A DNA stretch of 64,000 bases, from assembly GCA_028282725.1 (NCBI GenBank), contig JANQHF010000101.1, forward strand, positions 1 to 64,000. Reading direction: 5' to 3'. How positions within the stretch are numbered: the first letter of the stretch is position 1; each line of letters starts with the position of its first letter. Below the pieces are notes generated by a model. The model made no database searches and was not told the origin of the DNA. It worked only from the letters and a program-made list of their open reading frames with translations. Position numbers and translations under genes: made by a program. The stretch comes from Saprospiraceae bacterium (GTDB lineage: Bacteria; Bacteroidota; Bacteroidia; Chitinophagales; Saprospiraceae). Positions 45,602 to 54,414 of the stretch are shown in pieces.

Positions 45602-46333
45602 TTAGATTATAAATTTGATCTCTCCGTGGCGACAGGCTCTAACGCTCTCATGATCGTGAATCAAAAGCTTTCCCTCCTCATCAATTCCGAGAATTCTTCC
45701 TTTGATTATCTGTTCTCCTATTATGAAAGAGCCCGCTTCATCCTTGAGGTATAATAAATTCTCATATTCGGACTTCAGTTTTTTATCCTCGCTTTTGAGT
45801 CTCAAATACACGTCGTTCATACTTATACAGATCTCATCCAGTAATTGTTCAACACCAGGTGCCTGAATACAATTCAGTGAAATAGAGGTGGGATTGGGAA
45901 TATTGGCATCCCATTCTTTTTGGTGAATGTTTATGCCCATACCTATGACAGAATGTTTGATCCTCATCGACTGGACAAAATTCTGGATTAATATGCCCGC
46001 AACTTTATTTTTCCCGATATAGATATCATTTGGCCATTTTATTTTTACCTCTTCGCAATATTTCGAAATAATTCTCGCCACAGCAATACTCGCTGTTATG
46101 TTCAAATCAAACTGCCTGTCAATTGGCAAGAAGCGGGGACATATGATGACAGTCATTAAGAGATTCTGATTGAGTCGACTATCCCATGTTCTGCCGAACT
46201 GGCCTTTTCCCTGGGTCTGATAATTTGCGGTAATTACAGTTCCGTGAATTCCTTTGCCGGATTCAACCATGCGCCTGGCCTCCTCATTGGTAGAATCTAG
46301 CTGATTAAAGTGAATTCGATCGTTGCCAATCAC
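45602..46333 (-). CDS. birA: Biotin--[acetyl-CoA-carboxylase] ligase
   Basis: A 243-residue monofunctional biotin ligase. The substrate loop is seen as ANYQTQGKGQFGRTW (G-x-G-x-x-G-R) and KWPNDIYIGKNKVAGILI, with NLLMTVI and GMGINIH, all family motifs. It adenylates biotin and attaches it to carboxylase BCCP. The N-terminal DNA-binding domain of E. coli BirA is absent, so it does not act as a repressor. It is 4 bases after the sigma-factor gene stop on the same strand. Confidence 0.93.
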   Translation of the reverse strand: MIGNDRIHFNQLDSTNEEARRMVESGKGIHGTVITANYQTQGKGQFGRTWDSRLNQNLLMTVIICPRFLPIDRQFDLNITASIAVARIISKYCEEVKIKWPNDIYIGKNKVAGILIQNFVQSMRIKHSVIGMGINIHQKEWDANIPNPTSISLNCIQAPGVEQLLDEICISMNDVYLRLKSEDKKLKSEYENLLYLKDEAGSFIIGEQIIKGRILGIDEEGKLLIHDHESVRACRHGEIKFII

Positions 46334-46337
46334 GGCG

Positions 46338-46934
46338 TTAGTAAGTATCGGAGGTTAACAGTACACTTTGACTGAAGGCGATAATAACCAATATAAAATC
46401 ACCTCGTAAGTTCTTGATTGCCCGGCTGACTGCATTTCTCAGGGATTGATATTTCACATCGAGAATGTCAGAAATTTGCTCGTATTCAAGTCCCTGATAA
46501 AACCTCAGGTAGAGGATCTCTTTTTGCTTGTCGGTCAGCTTGGCAAATGCCATTTTCAATTTCTGGGACTGCTCCTGGCTCAACTCTGCATTCATGATGC
46601 AATCCTCGATGGAAAGCTCTAATTCAAAAGGCATTTGTTCCATCGAGTCTGATGACTGGATCTTTTGCTCTTTTTTTAAAATGCTGATCACCTTTCTTCT
46701 CAATGATGCAGCAAGATATTTTCTGATCGAATCCGTAGCACCTAAAGAATCGTGTCTTTGCCAGATTTCAACGAAGAGATCATGGATACAATCTTCGACA
46801 AGTTCTGTGTTCTGAAAAATCCTTCTTCCATAGTTGAACAGATAATCAAATTGCTGTTCGTAAATCAATTTCAATGCTGATTTTTCTCCACTTCGGAGTC
46901 TGTCCCAAAGCAAACCATCTCCAGATTCTGGCAT
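46338..46934 (-). CDS. ECF-type RNA polymerase sigma factor
   Basis: A 198-residue sigma factor. Region 2 (FDYLFNYGRRIFQNTELVED, DLFVEIWQRHDSL) lies at 29-75 and region 4 with its helix-turn-helix (KQKEILYLRFYQGLEYEQIS and VKYQSLRNAVSRAIKNL) at about 130-178. After region 4 a short hydrophobic tail (FILVIIAFSQSVLL) is present, unusual for a soluble sigma factor. No FecR-type anti-sigma or TonB receptor gene is adjacent; instead birA and cinA follow directly, so this gene may be the head of a housekeeping operon rather than of a polysaccharide locus. The region 46935-47086 upstream shows nothing recognisable. Confidence 0.88.
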   Translation of the reverse strand: MPESGDGLLWDRLRSGEKSALKLIYEQQFDYLFNYGRRIFQNTELVEDCIHDLFVEIWQRHDSLGATDSIRKYLAASLRRKVISILKKEQKIQSSDSMEQMPFELELSIEDCIMNAELSQEQSQKLKMAFAKLTDKQKEILYLRFYQGLEYEQISDILDVKYQSLRNAVSRAIKNLRGDFILVIIAFSQSVLLTSDTY

Positions 46935-47086
46935 AGAATTATTATATGAGTTACAAAACTAAAAGTTCGCGAGAATTAGTCTGTCAGAAAGTCAAATTGT
47001 TCATCTGATCAGGACCAACTTCTGCAAGATTTTAAGTGCTGTCAGAATGAATCATTCCGTTCACTTTGCTTTCCTCCGGAAGAGGA

Positions 47087-48124
47087 TTAAAAGTGATGCC
47101 ATCCCTGGGCAGTCAAGCGATGGATATTTCCTCCCGTGGTATGCAAGGTAGTGCCATCACTGGCATCAACGATCTCACCAATGATGTGCATGTCCGGCAT
47201 AAACCTGATTTTTTCAATTTTCGATTGATCGATAGTAAACAAAAGCTCATAGTCTTCCCCTCCATTCAAGGCACAGGATATCGGATCCATATTGAATTCC
47301 AGCGCTACTTTTTTGACTTCTTCCATCATGGGAATCTTGCCTTCCTCTATATAAGCACCCACTTCAGAACGTTTACAGATGTGTAAAAGATCAGAACTCA
47401 ACCCATCAGATAAGTCGATCATCGAAGTCGGAACGAGATTCACTTTTTCAAAGTAGTCGATTGCTCTTTTGTTCGCTTCGGGTTTGAGCTGTCTCTCGAG
47501 AAGATAAGAATGTTGATCAAGTTCCGGCTGAATATTCGGGTCAGACAGATATAATTGTTTTTCTCTCTCCAATAATTGCAAACCCAGATACGAGGCTCCC
47601 AGATTACCGGTGACGCAAATGATATCACCTTTCCTAGCGCCACTTCTGAACGTAATGGACTCAAAGTTTTGGGTTGTACCCAGAGCGGTGACACTTATGG
47701 CCATTCCCCTGGGGCTTGAAGTGGTATCCCCCCCTACGAGATCCACCTTGTACATCGAACAGGCAGCCTGAATTCCATCGTATAATTCTTCGAGTGCTTC
47801 TACACTGTACTTACTCGACAGGGCGATGGAAACAGTGATATGACTGGGTCTGACATTCATAGCATACACGTCTGACAGGTTGACCACAACAGCCTTGTAT
47901 CCCAGGTGTTTCAATGGGGAATACATCAAATCAAAGTGAATTCCCTCCACTAACATATCAGTCGTAAGAACAGTATAGTCCTTGACATTTTTGATCACGG
48001 CGGCATCATCTCCGACTCCTTTAATGGTGTTTTCATGTAAATTGGTAAAGGAATTTGTCAGGTGATCAATGAGCCCAAACTCTCCATAAGTATTTACATC
48101 TGTAAATTTCTGTCCATCACTCAT
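47087..48124 (-). CDS. thiL: Thiamine-monophosphate kinase
   Basis: A 345-residue ThiL of the AIR-synthase-like superfamily. Magnesium/ATP-binding segments are IKGVGDDAAVI near residue 36, TTDMLVEGIHFD (about 54), NLSDVYAMN (about 80), DLVGGDTTSSPRG (about 127) and MIDLSDGLSSDL (about 228), with NGGEDYELLF further on. It phosphorylates thiamine monophosphate to the active diphosphate. The gene seems to be a single unit; a minus-strand TACTTTTG box at 48145-48152 is a suitable -7 element. Confidence 0.94.
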   Translation of the reverse strand: MSDGQKFTDVNTYGEFGLIDHLTNSFTNLHENTIKGVGDDAAVIKNVKDYTVLTTDMLVEGIHFDLMYSPLKHLGYKAVVVNLSDVYAMNVRPSHITVSIALSSKYSVEALEELYDGIQAACSMYKVDLVGGDTTSSPRGMAISVTALGTTQNFESITFRSGARKGDIICVTGNLGASYLGLQLLEREKQLYLSDPNIQPELDQHSYLLERQLKPEANKRAIDYFEKVNLVPTSMIDLSDGLSSDLLHICKRSEVGAYIEEGKIPMMEEVKKVALEFNMDPISCALNGGEDYELLFTIDQSKIEKIRFMPDMHIIGEIVDASDGTTLHTTGGNIHRLTAQGWHHF

Positions 48125-48144
48125 TTGGAAGAGAAAATTTTTCG

Positions 48145-48152
48145 CAAAAGTA
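48145..48152 (-). promoter_or_regulatory. Candidate -7 promoter element for thiL
   Basis: The minus strand reads TACTTTTG, matching TAnnTTTG, 21 bases upstream of the thiL start. No TTG was found at the ideal distance. Confidence 0.45.
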
Positions 48153-48182
48153 CTTATTAATCATCCTTGAAACGATCCTTCG

Positions 48183-48956
48183 TTAAACCAGCTTCTTTGC
48201 ATTTTGTGGAAATCGGGCATCCCTCACCCAACCCAGTCGGCAAAGTCTGGATTTTATAGTTGTGCTCAGGATGAGGTAAGCATACTTAATTCCATTGACA
48301 TAAGAGATCTCGTCACCATAAAATGTTGGAATACTGACTTCTTCAAATTTCGCTCCCCGATCAATTAACTGAATGATGATCTCAGTGTCAAAATCAAAGT
48401 AGTCGGAATTTTCTTCCAGGGGAATCATAGCCAGGCTTTCTACGCTGAAAGCTCTATATCCCGTATGAAACTCAGACAAACTTGTTCTGAGAAGTGTGTT
48501 TTGAATTGTAGAAAGAACTTGATTGCCAAGCCATTTATACAAAGGCATATTTCCTTTGAGCGCCTTTAATTTATTGATCATTCTTGACCCGAGCACTACA
48601 TCTGCCCTCTCCTCTGTGATGGGGGTCGTCATTTGACCAAGGTATTCCGGAGCATATTGACCGTCTCCGTGAATCAATACTACGACATCAAATCCTCCCT
48701 CACGTGCATACTTGTAACCTAATTTCTGATTGCCCCCGTATCCAAGATTCACAGGGTTGGATTGAATGGAAATATTCAAGTGACTATGGTTTTTTTGGTA
48801 TTCGTAACACAGGCTTTTGGTATTATCTTTTGAAGCATCGTCACTGATCAATATTTCATAATCGATTGTACGAAGCCATTTGTCAGGAATTCTCTGAAGG
48901 GTCTGAATAATATGATTTTCAGCCTCGAATGCGACGACATAAATTAATATCCTCAT
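48183..48956 (-). CDS. Family 2 glycosyltransferase (dolichyl-phosphate-mannose-synthase-like)
   Basis: A 257-residue GT-A enzyme. The N-terminal IDYEILISDDASKDNT binds the nucleotide, SNPVNLGYGGNQKLG follows, and the metal site reads VVVLIHGDGQYAPE (D-G-D-equivalent) near residue 95; FHTGYRAFSVESL is a typical acceptor-side motif. It would transfer a sugar from a nucleotide sugar to a lipid carrier or glycan. There is no C-terminal membrane region. It lies next to RluA and a methyltransferase in the same direction. Confidence 0.88.
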   Translation of the reverse strand: MRILIYVVAFEAENHIIQTLQRIPDKWLRTIDYEILISDDASKDNTKSLCYEYQKNHSHLNISIQSNPVNLGYGGNQKLGYKYAREGGFDVVVLIHGDGQYAPEYLGQMTTPITEERADVVLGSRMINKLKALKGNMPLYKWLGNQVLSTIQNTLLRTSLSEFHTGYRAFSVESLAMIPLEENSDYFDFDTEIIIQLIDRGAKFEEVSIPTFYGDEISYVNGIKYAYLILSTTIKSRLCRLGWVRDARFPQNAKKLV

Positions 48957-48965
48957 ACCTCTTGA

Positions 48966-49631
48966 TCAGTTCATCAATTCATTCAACAATTCCTCTGTCC
49001 AGATTTCATTCCAAATATTTTCACGTCCCAGGGGAAGGGCAAATATGTCAGATACCCCGGATCCAATATTCAAAAAGTGAGCGTGTAGATCTATACTTCT
49101 ATCCCTATTTCTTCTCCTGGCTCCGTATTTGACATCACCTCGGATAGGCCATCCCATTTTTACCAATTGTGCCCTGATCTGGTGGAATCTTCCGGTTTCA
49201 GGGATAATCTCGATCAAGGCGTATCGGTCAAGACGCCTGATCACCTTGTAGCTGAGATGACAGTCTTTGTAATCCGGCCCGGGATGATCACTGATAATGG
49301 CCTTATGTCTCCGGCCATCTCTGCGAATAAAATTATCTAATCGCCCGGTATCCGGAATTTTCTGCGGAACGAGTGCCAAATATTTCTTCACTGTTGAAGG
49401 AATTGTCCCTGTTGATTTACAAAGGATCAAAATGCCACTTACAGGTTTGTCAAGTCTGCTGTGGAGGTGTAAGGTGCCTGGTCTGATTGATTGCATCCAT
49501 TCAAGGATACTGAGACCCGTAGTCGGATCTTTTTGTGAACTTATTCCCGGTGGTTTATTCACAATAATGAGCTCATCATTTTCAAAGAGCAGCAAGTCAC
49601 TTGAAGCAAACCTCTCAGTCCACTTCTTCAT
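48966..49631 (-). CDS. RluA-family RNA pseudouridine synthase
   Basis: A 221-residue synthase without S4 domain. The catalytic Asp lies in the motif LHSRLDKPVSGILIL (R-L-D) near residue 58; IIVNKPPGISSQ at the N-terminus and RFHQIRAQLVKMGWPIRGDVKYG later are standard. It isomerises uridine in rRNA or tRNA; the short length resembles RluA/TruC/YqcB-type enzymes. The ATG overlaps the end of the small DUF4834 gene by 17 bases, so the two are likely translated together. Confidence 0.9.
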   Translation of the reverse strand: MKKWTERFASSDLLLFENDELIIVNKPPGISSQKDPTTGLSILEWMQSIRPGTLHLHSRLDKPVSGILILCKSTGTIPSTVKKYLALVPQKIPDTGRLDNFIRRDGRRHKAIISDHPGPDYKDCHLSYKVIRRLDRYALIEIIPETGRFHQIRAQLVKMGWPIRGDVKYGARRRNRDRSIDLHAHFLNIGSGVSDIFALPLGRENIWNEIWTEELLNELMN

Positions 49632-49764
49632 AATCTATATCAATCGTATCGTCTCCTTGCTGACCTTTGATCTGATCTTTTGTTGAGCTTCCAATTGATT
49701 TTGCTGGAAATGTCAGTTTGTATAAAATGTAGAGCAAGACAGCTATTGAAAGTATTTTAAACAT
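49615..49764 (-). CDS. Small membrane protein, DUF4834-like
   Basis: A 49-residue frame from ATG 49764. The N-terminus is one hydrophobic helix (MFKILSIAVLLYILYKL), followed by a polar tail with the acidic end DDTIDIDYEEVD. The layout (single helix, flexible linker, Asp/Tyr/Glu-Glu-x-Asp end) matches the short DUF4834 proteins of Bacteroidota, function unknown. It lies in the 138-base space between the methyltransferase and RluA genes and overlaps the RluA start by 17 bases, which supports it as a real gene. Confidence 0.65.
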   Translation of the reverse strand: MFKILSIAVLLYILYKLTFPAKSIGSSTKDQIKGQQGDDTIDIDYEEVD

Positions 49765-49769
49765 TGGGT

Positions 49770-50651
49770 CTACTTCTTTCCAAAAAAATAGACGATGGAA
49801 CTGGCCTTTTCATTTCGAATCCATCCTCGCAATAAAGATGCGGTTCCTATGAACGGAATCAAAATATGTGCCCATTTCTTTTTGCGGTAAGACTCGCTGA
49901 TCAGACAATTGTAAAAAGGATCGAGTGGTAACATTTTAGTCTTGATCAATTCGAACTTATGATTGTTCATAAAGGTCTCAAATGTGGACCTGTCCCAATG
50001 CCATAGATGCCGAGGCACATCATAACCGGCCCAGAATTCTTTGTAATAGCTTTGGTCCATACATCGAAAATTGGGCAGGGCTATGATCAATACGCCATTT
50101 GCTGCCAAAAGCCGATGCATCTGTTCAATGATTGCCCCAGGATGATATACATGTTCCAGGACATGCCAGAAGGTTATATAGTCAAATTCAGAAGGAAAGC
50201 CCTGCTTATAAATCCGGTCGGGAGGCCTGATATCCAGACCGAATGTCTCCCGCCCAAATTCCCTTGCCTGCTCACTGATTTCAATTCCTAATCCCTCATA
50301 TCTTTTGGATTGCATATAGTTGAGAAAATACCCGGTACCCGTTCCAAAATCCAGAATGCGATTACCTCTGTCCAAAGACCTGATCAATCGAAGTTTGTAT
50401 CTGAGCATCCATTTTCTTGCCTTATGATAGGTCCAGTTGATCAGTCCTTTTGAAGAATCGGAATGTTCAATATAATCTTCACTCTCATAGAATAGATGAG
50501 CATCCTGCTCTGACGGCGGATTATGAATAAAGCGAAATCCACATTTACTGCACTCGTTAATCCGAAAGATCTTCTGACTCACCAAATGATCACGTACCCT
50601 GATTACCTCTTTTTGTTCGGAGGATTGACAGACAAGACAATCTGTTGACAT
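49770..50651 (-). CDS. Class I SAM-dependent methyltransferase with zinc-ribbon N-terminus
   Basis: A 293-residue protein (ATG 50651; ATG 50663 would add four residues). The N-terminus has two Cys pairs, CLVC and CSKC, about 27 residues apart, forming a zinc ribbon. The methyltransferase domain begins ILDFGTGTGYFLNYM (SAM-binding) near residue 105, with FDYITFWHVLEHVYHP (motif post II) and GVLIIALPN. Such proteins methylate sugars or lipids in surface-glycan synthesis. It is near a GT2 gene and divergent from the DUF2723 gene, consistent with envelope glycan work. Confidence 0.87.
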   Translation of the reverse strand: MSTDCLVCQSSEQKEVIRVRDHLVSQKIFRINECSKCGFRFIHNPPSEQDAHLFYESEDYIEHSDSSKGLINWTYHKARKWMLRYKLRLIRSLDRGNRILDFGTGTGYFLNYMQSKRYEGLGIEISEQAREFGRETFGLDIRPPDRIYKQGFPSEFDYITFWHVLEHVYHPGAIIEQMHRLLAANGVLIIALPNFRCMDQSYYKEFWAGYDVPRHLWHWDRSTFETFMNNHKFELIKTKMLPLDPFYNCLISESYRKKKWAHILIPFIGTASLLRGWIRNEKASSIVYFFGKK

Positions 50652-50762
50652 ACTACCTGGCATTTTTTATTCGTATTTATTACTGGTGATACAGCCGGAA
50701 CAGATAATCATAACTAATTCCTAATCGTTGTAGGTAATTATCCCCCAAGGATATGTTTTTAA

Positions 50763-50770
50763 TACATTTG
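50763..50770 (+). promoter_or_regulatory. Candidate -7 promoter element for the DUF2723 gene
   Basis: TACATTTG matches TAnnTTTG. Transcription would begin near 50777, leaving a leader of about 100 bases before the ATG at 50877. No TTG at 19-21 bases was found. Confidence 0.45.
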
Positions 50771-50876
50771 CAAAGCTATCATATTAGCTATTTCTTTAAT
50801 GGAACTAGAATCGATTCATTTTAAATTCTTCCAAAACGTCGAATCACGCCTCATTTTTACGTTAATCATATAACAT

Positions 50877-53800
50877 ATGTCCTTATTTAACAGAAAGTTT
50901 TCGATTGCTTCCATACTCATCTTTCTGGTTTCTTTCGTGGTGTACTACATGTCTGCAGAAAGAACCGGAAGCTTATGGGATTGTGGGGAATTTATACTTG
51001 GTGCTTATAAACTTCAAGTAGTCCACCCCCCCGGGGCACCTTTGTTTTTAATTATAGGAAGGGTATTTGCCTGGTTAGGGAACTTGTTTTCTGCGGATCC
51101 GTCGAACATTGCATTTGCCGTAAATCTCATGTCTGGTTTGTTCAGCGCTATCACAGCTACCCTGGTCGGTCATGCGACCATGTTGTTGACTCAAAAGACT
51201 TTTGAAAACTCCGAGATGAATAGCGAAAATAGCGAGATCATCTCAGCACTTGCTGGTGTTGTGGCGGGTCTTGCTACAGCTTTTACATCGTCCATCTGGT
51301 TTTCAGCAGTTGAGGGAGAAGTATATGCAATGTCCACATTTTTTACTGCATTGACTGTTTGGGGTGTCATCAAGTGGTACAGTCTTCCAAATGAAAACAA
51401 GTATGATAAATGGTTGGTTTTTTCAGCATACAGTGCAGGGCTTTCTATTGGTGTTCACTTGTTGAGCTTGTTGACATTTCCGGCTATGGCATTATTCGTC
51501 TATTACAAAAAATCCAATAAAAAGAGCTGGATTGGTGCTTTGGGAAGTATCGTTTTGGGTGCAGCGACGATACCCCTGATCCAGCAGTTGGTCATTGTTG
51601 GCGTGCCTACACTCTGGAAGTCAATGGACATATTTCTGGTCAATAGTGTAGGGACACCTTATCAATGGGGAATAGTTCCAACATTGCTCATTGTGGGTGC
51701 TGTTTTTTCATTCGTTTTCAGGTATGCCAGGAGGAAAAACAAGCACTGGTTGCAGTTGACCACGATGGCCGCTGCCATGATATGTATTGGCTATTCTACT
51801 ATTGGTGTCGTTGTCATTCGTGCCAATGCCGACCCTCCTGTAAACATGAATGTTCCGAGTGATGCAACGCGTCTGTTACCTTATCTGAACAGAGAACAGT
51901 ATGGGGAGCGATCACTATTATTCGGTCCTCATTTTGAGGCAACACCCATCAGCTATGACCGTCAAAAAAGACAAGGTCGGGTGGATTTCCCTCCCTATTA
52001 TGAAGAAAATGGCTCTACTCAATATGAATATGTAGATGAAAAAATAAAGCCCCAATACAGGAGTTCGGATAAAATGCTGTTCCCCAGGATCGCTCATGCG
52101 GAAATGGGAAGACCCGCTGTCTATCGACAATGGTATCAAATGATGTTTAATGGTGATCCCAAGCCCTCTTTTGCATTTAATTTCGCCTTCCTGTTCAAAT
52201 ACCAGGTCAACTGGATGTATGTCAGGTACTTCATGTGGAATTTTGTAGGTCGCCAAAACGGCGAGCAGGGTTTTTTCTCCTGGGATAAATCAAAGGGAAA
52301 CTGGGAATCCGGGGTAAAATTCATCGATGAAATGAAGTTGTTCAACATGGATGAGGAGCCCGCTACCATGCGAAATCACAAAGCCAGTAATAACTACTAC
52401 TTCTTACCTCTTTTATTTGGTCTCATCGGATTCTTCTTCCATGCAAGAATGCGTACTGAGGAATTCGCCGGGTTATTTGCACTTTTCCTGATTACAGGGC
52501 TGGGCATTATCGCCTACACAAATCAACCACCAAACGAACCCCGGGAACGCGACTATGTATTGGTAGGAAGTTTCTTTACCTTTTGCATGTGGATCGGTAT
52601 GGCAATACCGGCAATCTGGCACATGGTGAGCCAGCGATTTTCGGTAAAGGGCCTTCCTGCTATTGCAGGAGTTTCAGCCCTCGTGTTGCTGGCACCGATC
52701 ATTATGGGATTCCAGAATTTTGATGATCACAGCCGGAACGGTCAATTTGCTTCCAGGGATTATGCGAAGAATTTTCTGAATTCACTGGAGCCAAATGCGA
52801 TCATATTTACTTACGGTGATAACGATACCTACCCTCTCTGGTACGTTCAGGAAGTCGAAGATGTACGACGTGACGTTCGAATTGTCAACCTGAGCCTGAT
52901 CGCCGTTGACTGGTATATCAATAAATTACGCCGTAAGGTCAATGACTCGCCACCGTTGAAGCTCACCATACCGGCAGCATCATACAGGGGAAATAAGAGG
53001 AATCAACTTCCTTTTATGGGCGAAGACAACAGTCCGTTGCCATTACAGAATGTATTGAAATTTGCAGGAGAGAGACATCCCGTCGGTACCAGCTCGTTTG
53101 TAATAGAATCCTATATCCCTTCAAGGGAATTATATATTCCGACCAATTACGAAGCAGCTCAACGGTTAGGAATGTATAATCCCGCAGACTCTATAGCTGT
53201 TGCACCGGAAATAAGAATTTCTTTTGGGGCCAACAAGCAATGGATGACAAAGGATGATTTGGCAGTTCTGGATATCATTGGTTCCAATATTTGGGAACGG
53301 CCTATTTACTTTGCAACTACATGTCAGAATTCCAAATTGCTGGGCATGAATGACTATATGCAGTATGAAGGATTGGCACTAAGAATTGTACCGATCTTGA
53401 CACCAAGTGATCGAAAGCTTCAAATTTATGGAAGTGGCCGGGTCGATACGGAAAAGGTCTATGACAATATCATGAACAAATTTGAATGGGGAAATTTCGA
53501 CAAGAAAGAATTCTTTATCAATGATTCTTATGCAGCTGCGATCCAGGCACACCGAATGGTATTGACAAGAACTGTGGAAACTCTAATGATGGAAGGCAAG
53601 GCTCAAAAAGCAGTTGACCTTACTGATAAATTTTTTGAGGCATTCCCCCATTTCAACTTTCCGTATGATGCGACTGTCGTGCCTTTTATCAATATATATG
53701 TGAGAACCGGGCAGTTTGACAAAGCTAAGCCTCATATGAGAATTTTGGCCCAGGAGACCAGGGAATTCCTGGAATTCTATGAAAGTATCGACCCCGATAT

Positions 53801-53951
53801 CGTACAGTCCAGTTTTGCCTATGATATTTCAAAACGACAAAACGCATTAACCAACCTGTTTAGCCTGGCCAATTCAATTGGTGACCAGGCATTTATTGAA
53901 GAACTTAATAACTTGCTGGGAAGATTCAGAGCAGCACCTATACCAAATTAA
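50877..53951 (+). CDS. DUF2723 family polytopic membrane protein
   Basis: A 1024-residue protein. The first 570 or so residues contain about a dozen membrane helices, beginning with the DUF2723 motif GSLWDCGEFILGAYKLQV and HPPGAPLF, where acidic Asp/Glu near the first periplasmic loop recall GT-C fold glycosyltransferases (the family is related to protein O-mannosyltransferases and human TMEM260). The remaining 450 residues are soluble, with FTYGDNDTYPLWYVQEVE and a TPR-like C-terminus. It is probably a lipid-linked sugar transferase acting in the periplasm, but the acceptor is unknown. Its promoter is at 50763. Confidence 0.88.
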   Translation: MSLFNRKFSIASILIFLVSFVVYYMSAERTGSLWDCGEFILGAYKLQVVHPPGAPLFLIIGRVFAWLGNLFSADPSNIAFAVNLMSGLFSAITATLVGHATMLLTQKTFENSEMNSENSEIISALAGVVAGLATAFTSSIWFSAVEGEVYAMSTFFTALTVWGVIKWYSLPNENKYDKWLVFSAYSAGLSIGVHLLSLLTFPAMALFVYYKKSNKKSWIGALGSIVLGAATIPLIQQLVIVGVPTLWKSMDIFLVNSVGTPYQWGIVPTLLIVGAVFSFVFRYARRKNKHWLQLTTMAAAMICIGYSTIGVVVIRANADPPVNMNVPSDATRLLPYLNREQYGERSLLFGPHFEATPISYDRQKRQGRVDFPPYYEENGSTQYEYVDEKIKPQYRSSDKMLFPRIAHAEMGRPAVYRQWYQMMFNGDPKPSFAFNFAFLFKYQVNWMYVRYFMWNFVGRQNGEQGFFSWDKSKGNWESGVKFIDEMKLFNMDEEPATMRNHKASNNYYFLPLLFGLIGFFFHARMRTEEFAGLFALFLITGLGIIAYTNQPPNEPRERDYVLVGSFFTFCMWIGMAIPAIWHMVSQRFSVKGLPAIAGVSALVLLAPIIMGFQNFDDHSRNGQFASRDYAKNFLNSLEPNAIIFTYGDNDTYPLWYVQEVEDVRRDVRIVNLSLIAVDWYINKLRRKVNDSPPLKLTIPAASYRGNKRNQLPFMGEDNSPLPLQNVLKFAGERHPVGTSSFVIESYIPSRELYIPTNYEAAQRLGMYNPADSIAVAPEIRISFGANKQWMTKDDLAVLDIIGSNIWERPIYFATTCQNSKLLGMNDYMQYEGLALRIVPILTPSDRKLQIYGSGRVDTEKVYDNIMNKFEWGNFDKKEFFINDSYAAAIQAHRMVLTRTVETLMMEGKAQKAVDLTDKFFEAFPHFNFPYDATVVPFINIYVRTGQFDKAKPHMRILAQETREFLEFYESIDPDIVQSSFAYDISKRQNALTNLFSLANSIGDQAFIEELNNLLGRFRAAPIPN

Positions 53952-53961
53952 TAGATACAAT

Positions 53962-54408
53962 ATGACAATAGCACTGGGAAGCGACCACGCAGGATTTGAA
54001 TTAAAGGAGGAGTTGAAGCATTTTCTGTCAGATCTTGAGATAGATGTTAAGGATTTTGGTCCCCATAGTAGTGAATCTGTAGATTACCCCGACTTTGTAC
54101 ATCCTTTGTGTTCAGCCATTCTTGAAGGACAGGCTCATACGGGCATATTGATTTGCGGGACTGGTAACGGAGTAGCAATGACGGCGAATAAATACAGTGG
54201 TATACGCTGTGGTTTATGCTGGAATGAAGAAATTGCCACCTTCATCAGACAACACAACGATGCGAATATTCTCGCCCTGCCGGGCAGATTCATTTCTTTG
54301 GATATGGCCAAAAATATTGTCCGGAATTTTCTTGATACCGAATTTGAAGGAGGTCGTCACGCGCGCAGAATCGGTAAGATTACGCCACCGGTCAACTTCC
54401 TGTGTTAA
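53962..54408 (+). CDS. rpiB: Ribose-5-phosphate isomerase B
   Basis: A 148-residue RpiB starting at MTIALGSDHAGFELK (53962); the frame is open upstream, but that part overlaps the DUF2723 gene. Active-site segments are GSDHAGFELK, the catalytic Cys in GILICGTGNGVAMTANK and the anion-binding RQHNDANILALPGRF. It interconverts ribulose 5-phosphate and ribose 5-phosphate in the pentose-phosphate pathway. It begins 10 bases after the DUF2723 stop and is followed 6 bases later by the M28 peptidase, so all three are probably co-transcribed. Confidence 0.95.
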   Translation: MTIALGSDHAGFELKEELKHFLSDLEIDVKDFGPHSSESVDYPDFVHPLCSAILEGQAHTGILICGTGNGVAMTANKYSGIRCGLCWNEEIATFIRQHNDANILALPGRFISLDMAKNIVRNFLDTEFEGGRHARRIGKITPPVNFLC

Positions 54409-54414
54409 GAATAC

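Noticed and set aside
46935..47086. Possible short gene upstream of the second ECF sigma gene
   Set aside because: No open frame with a plausible start and composition was found on either strand.
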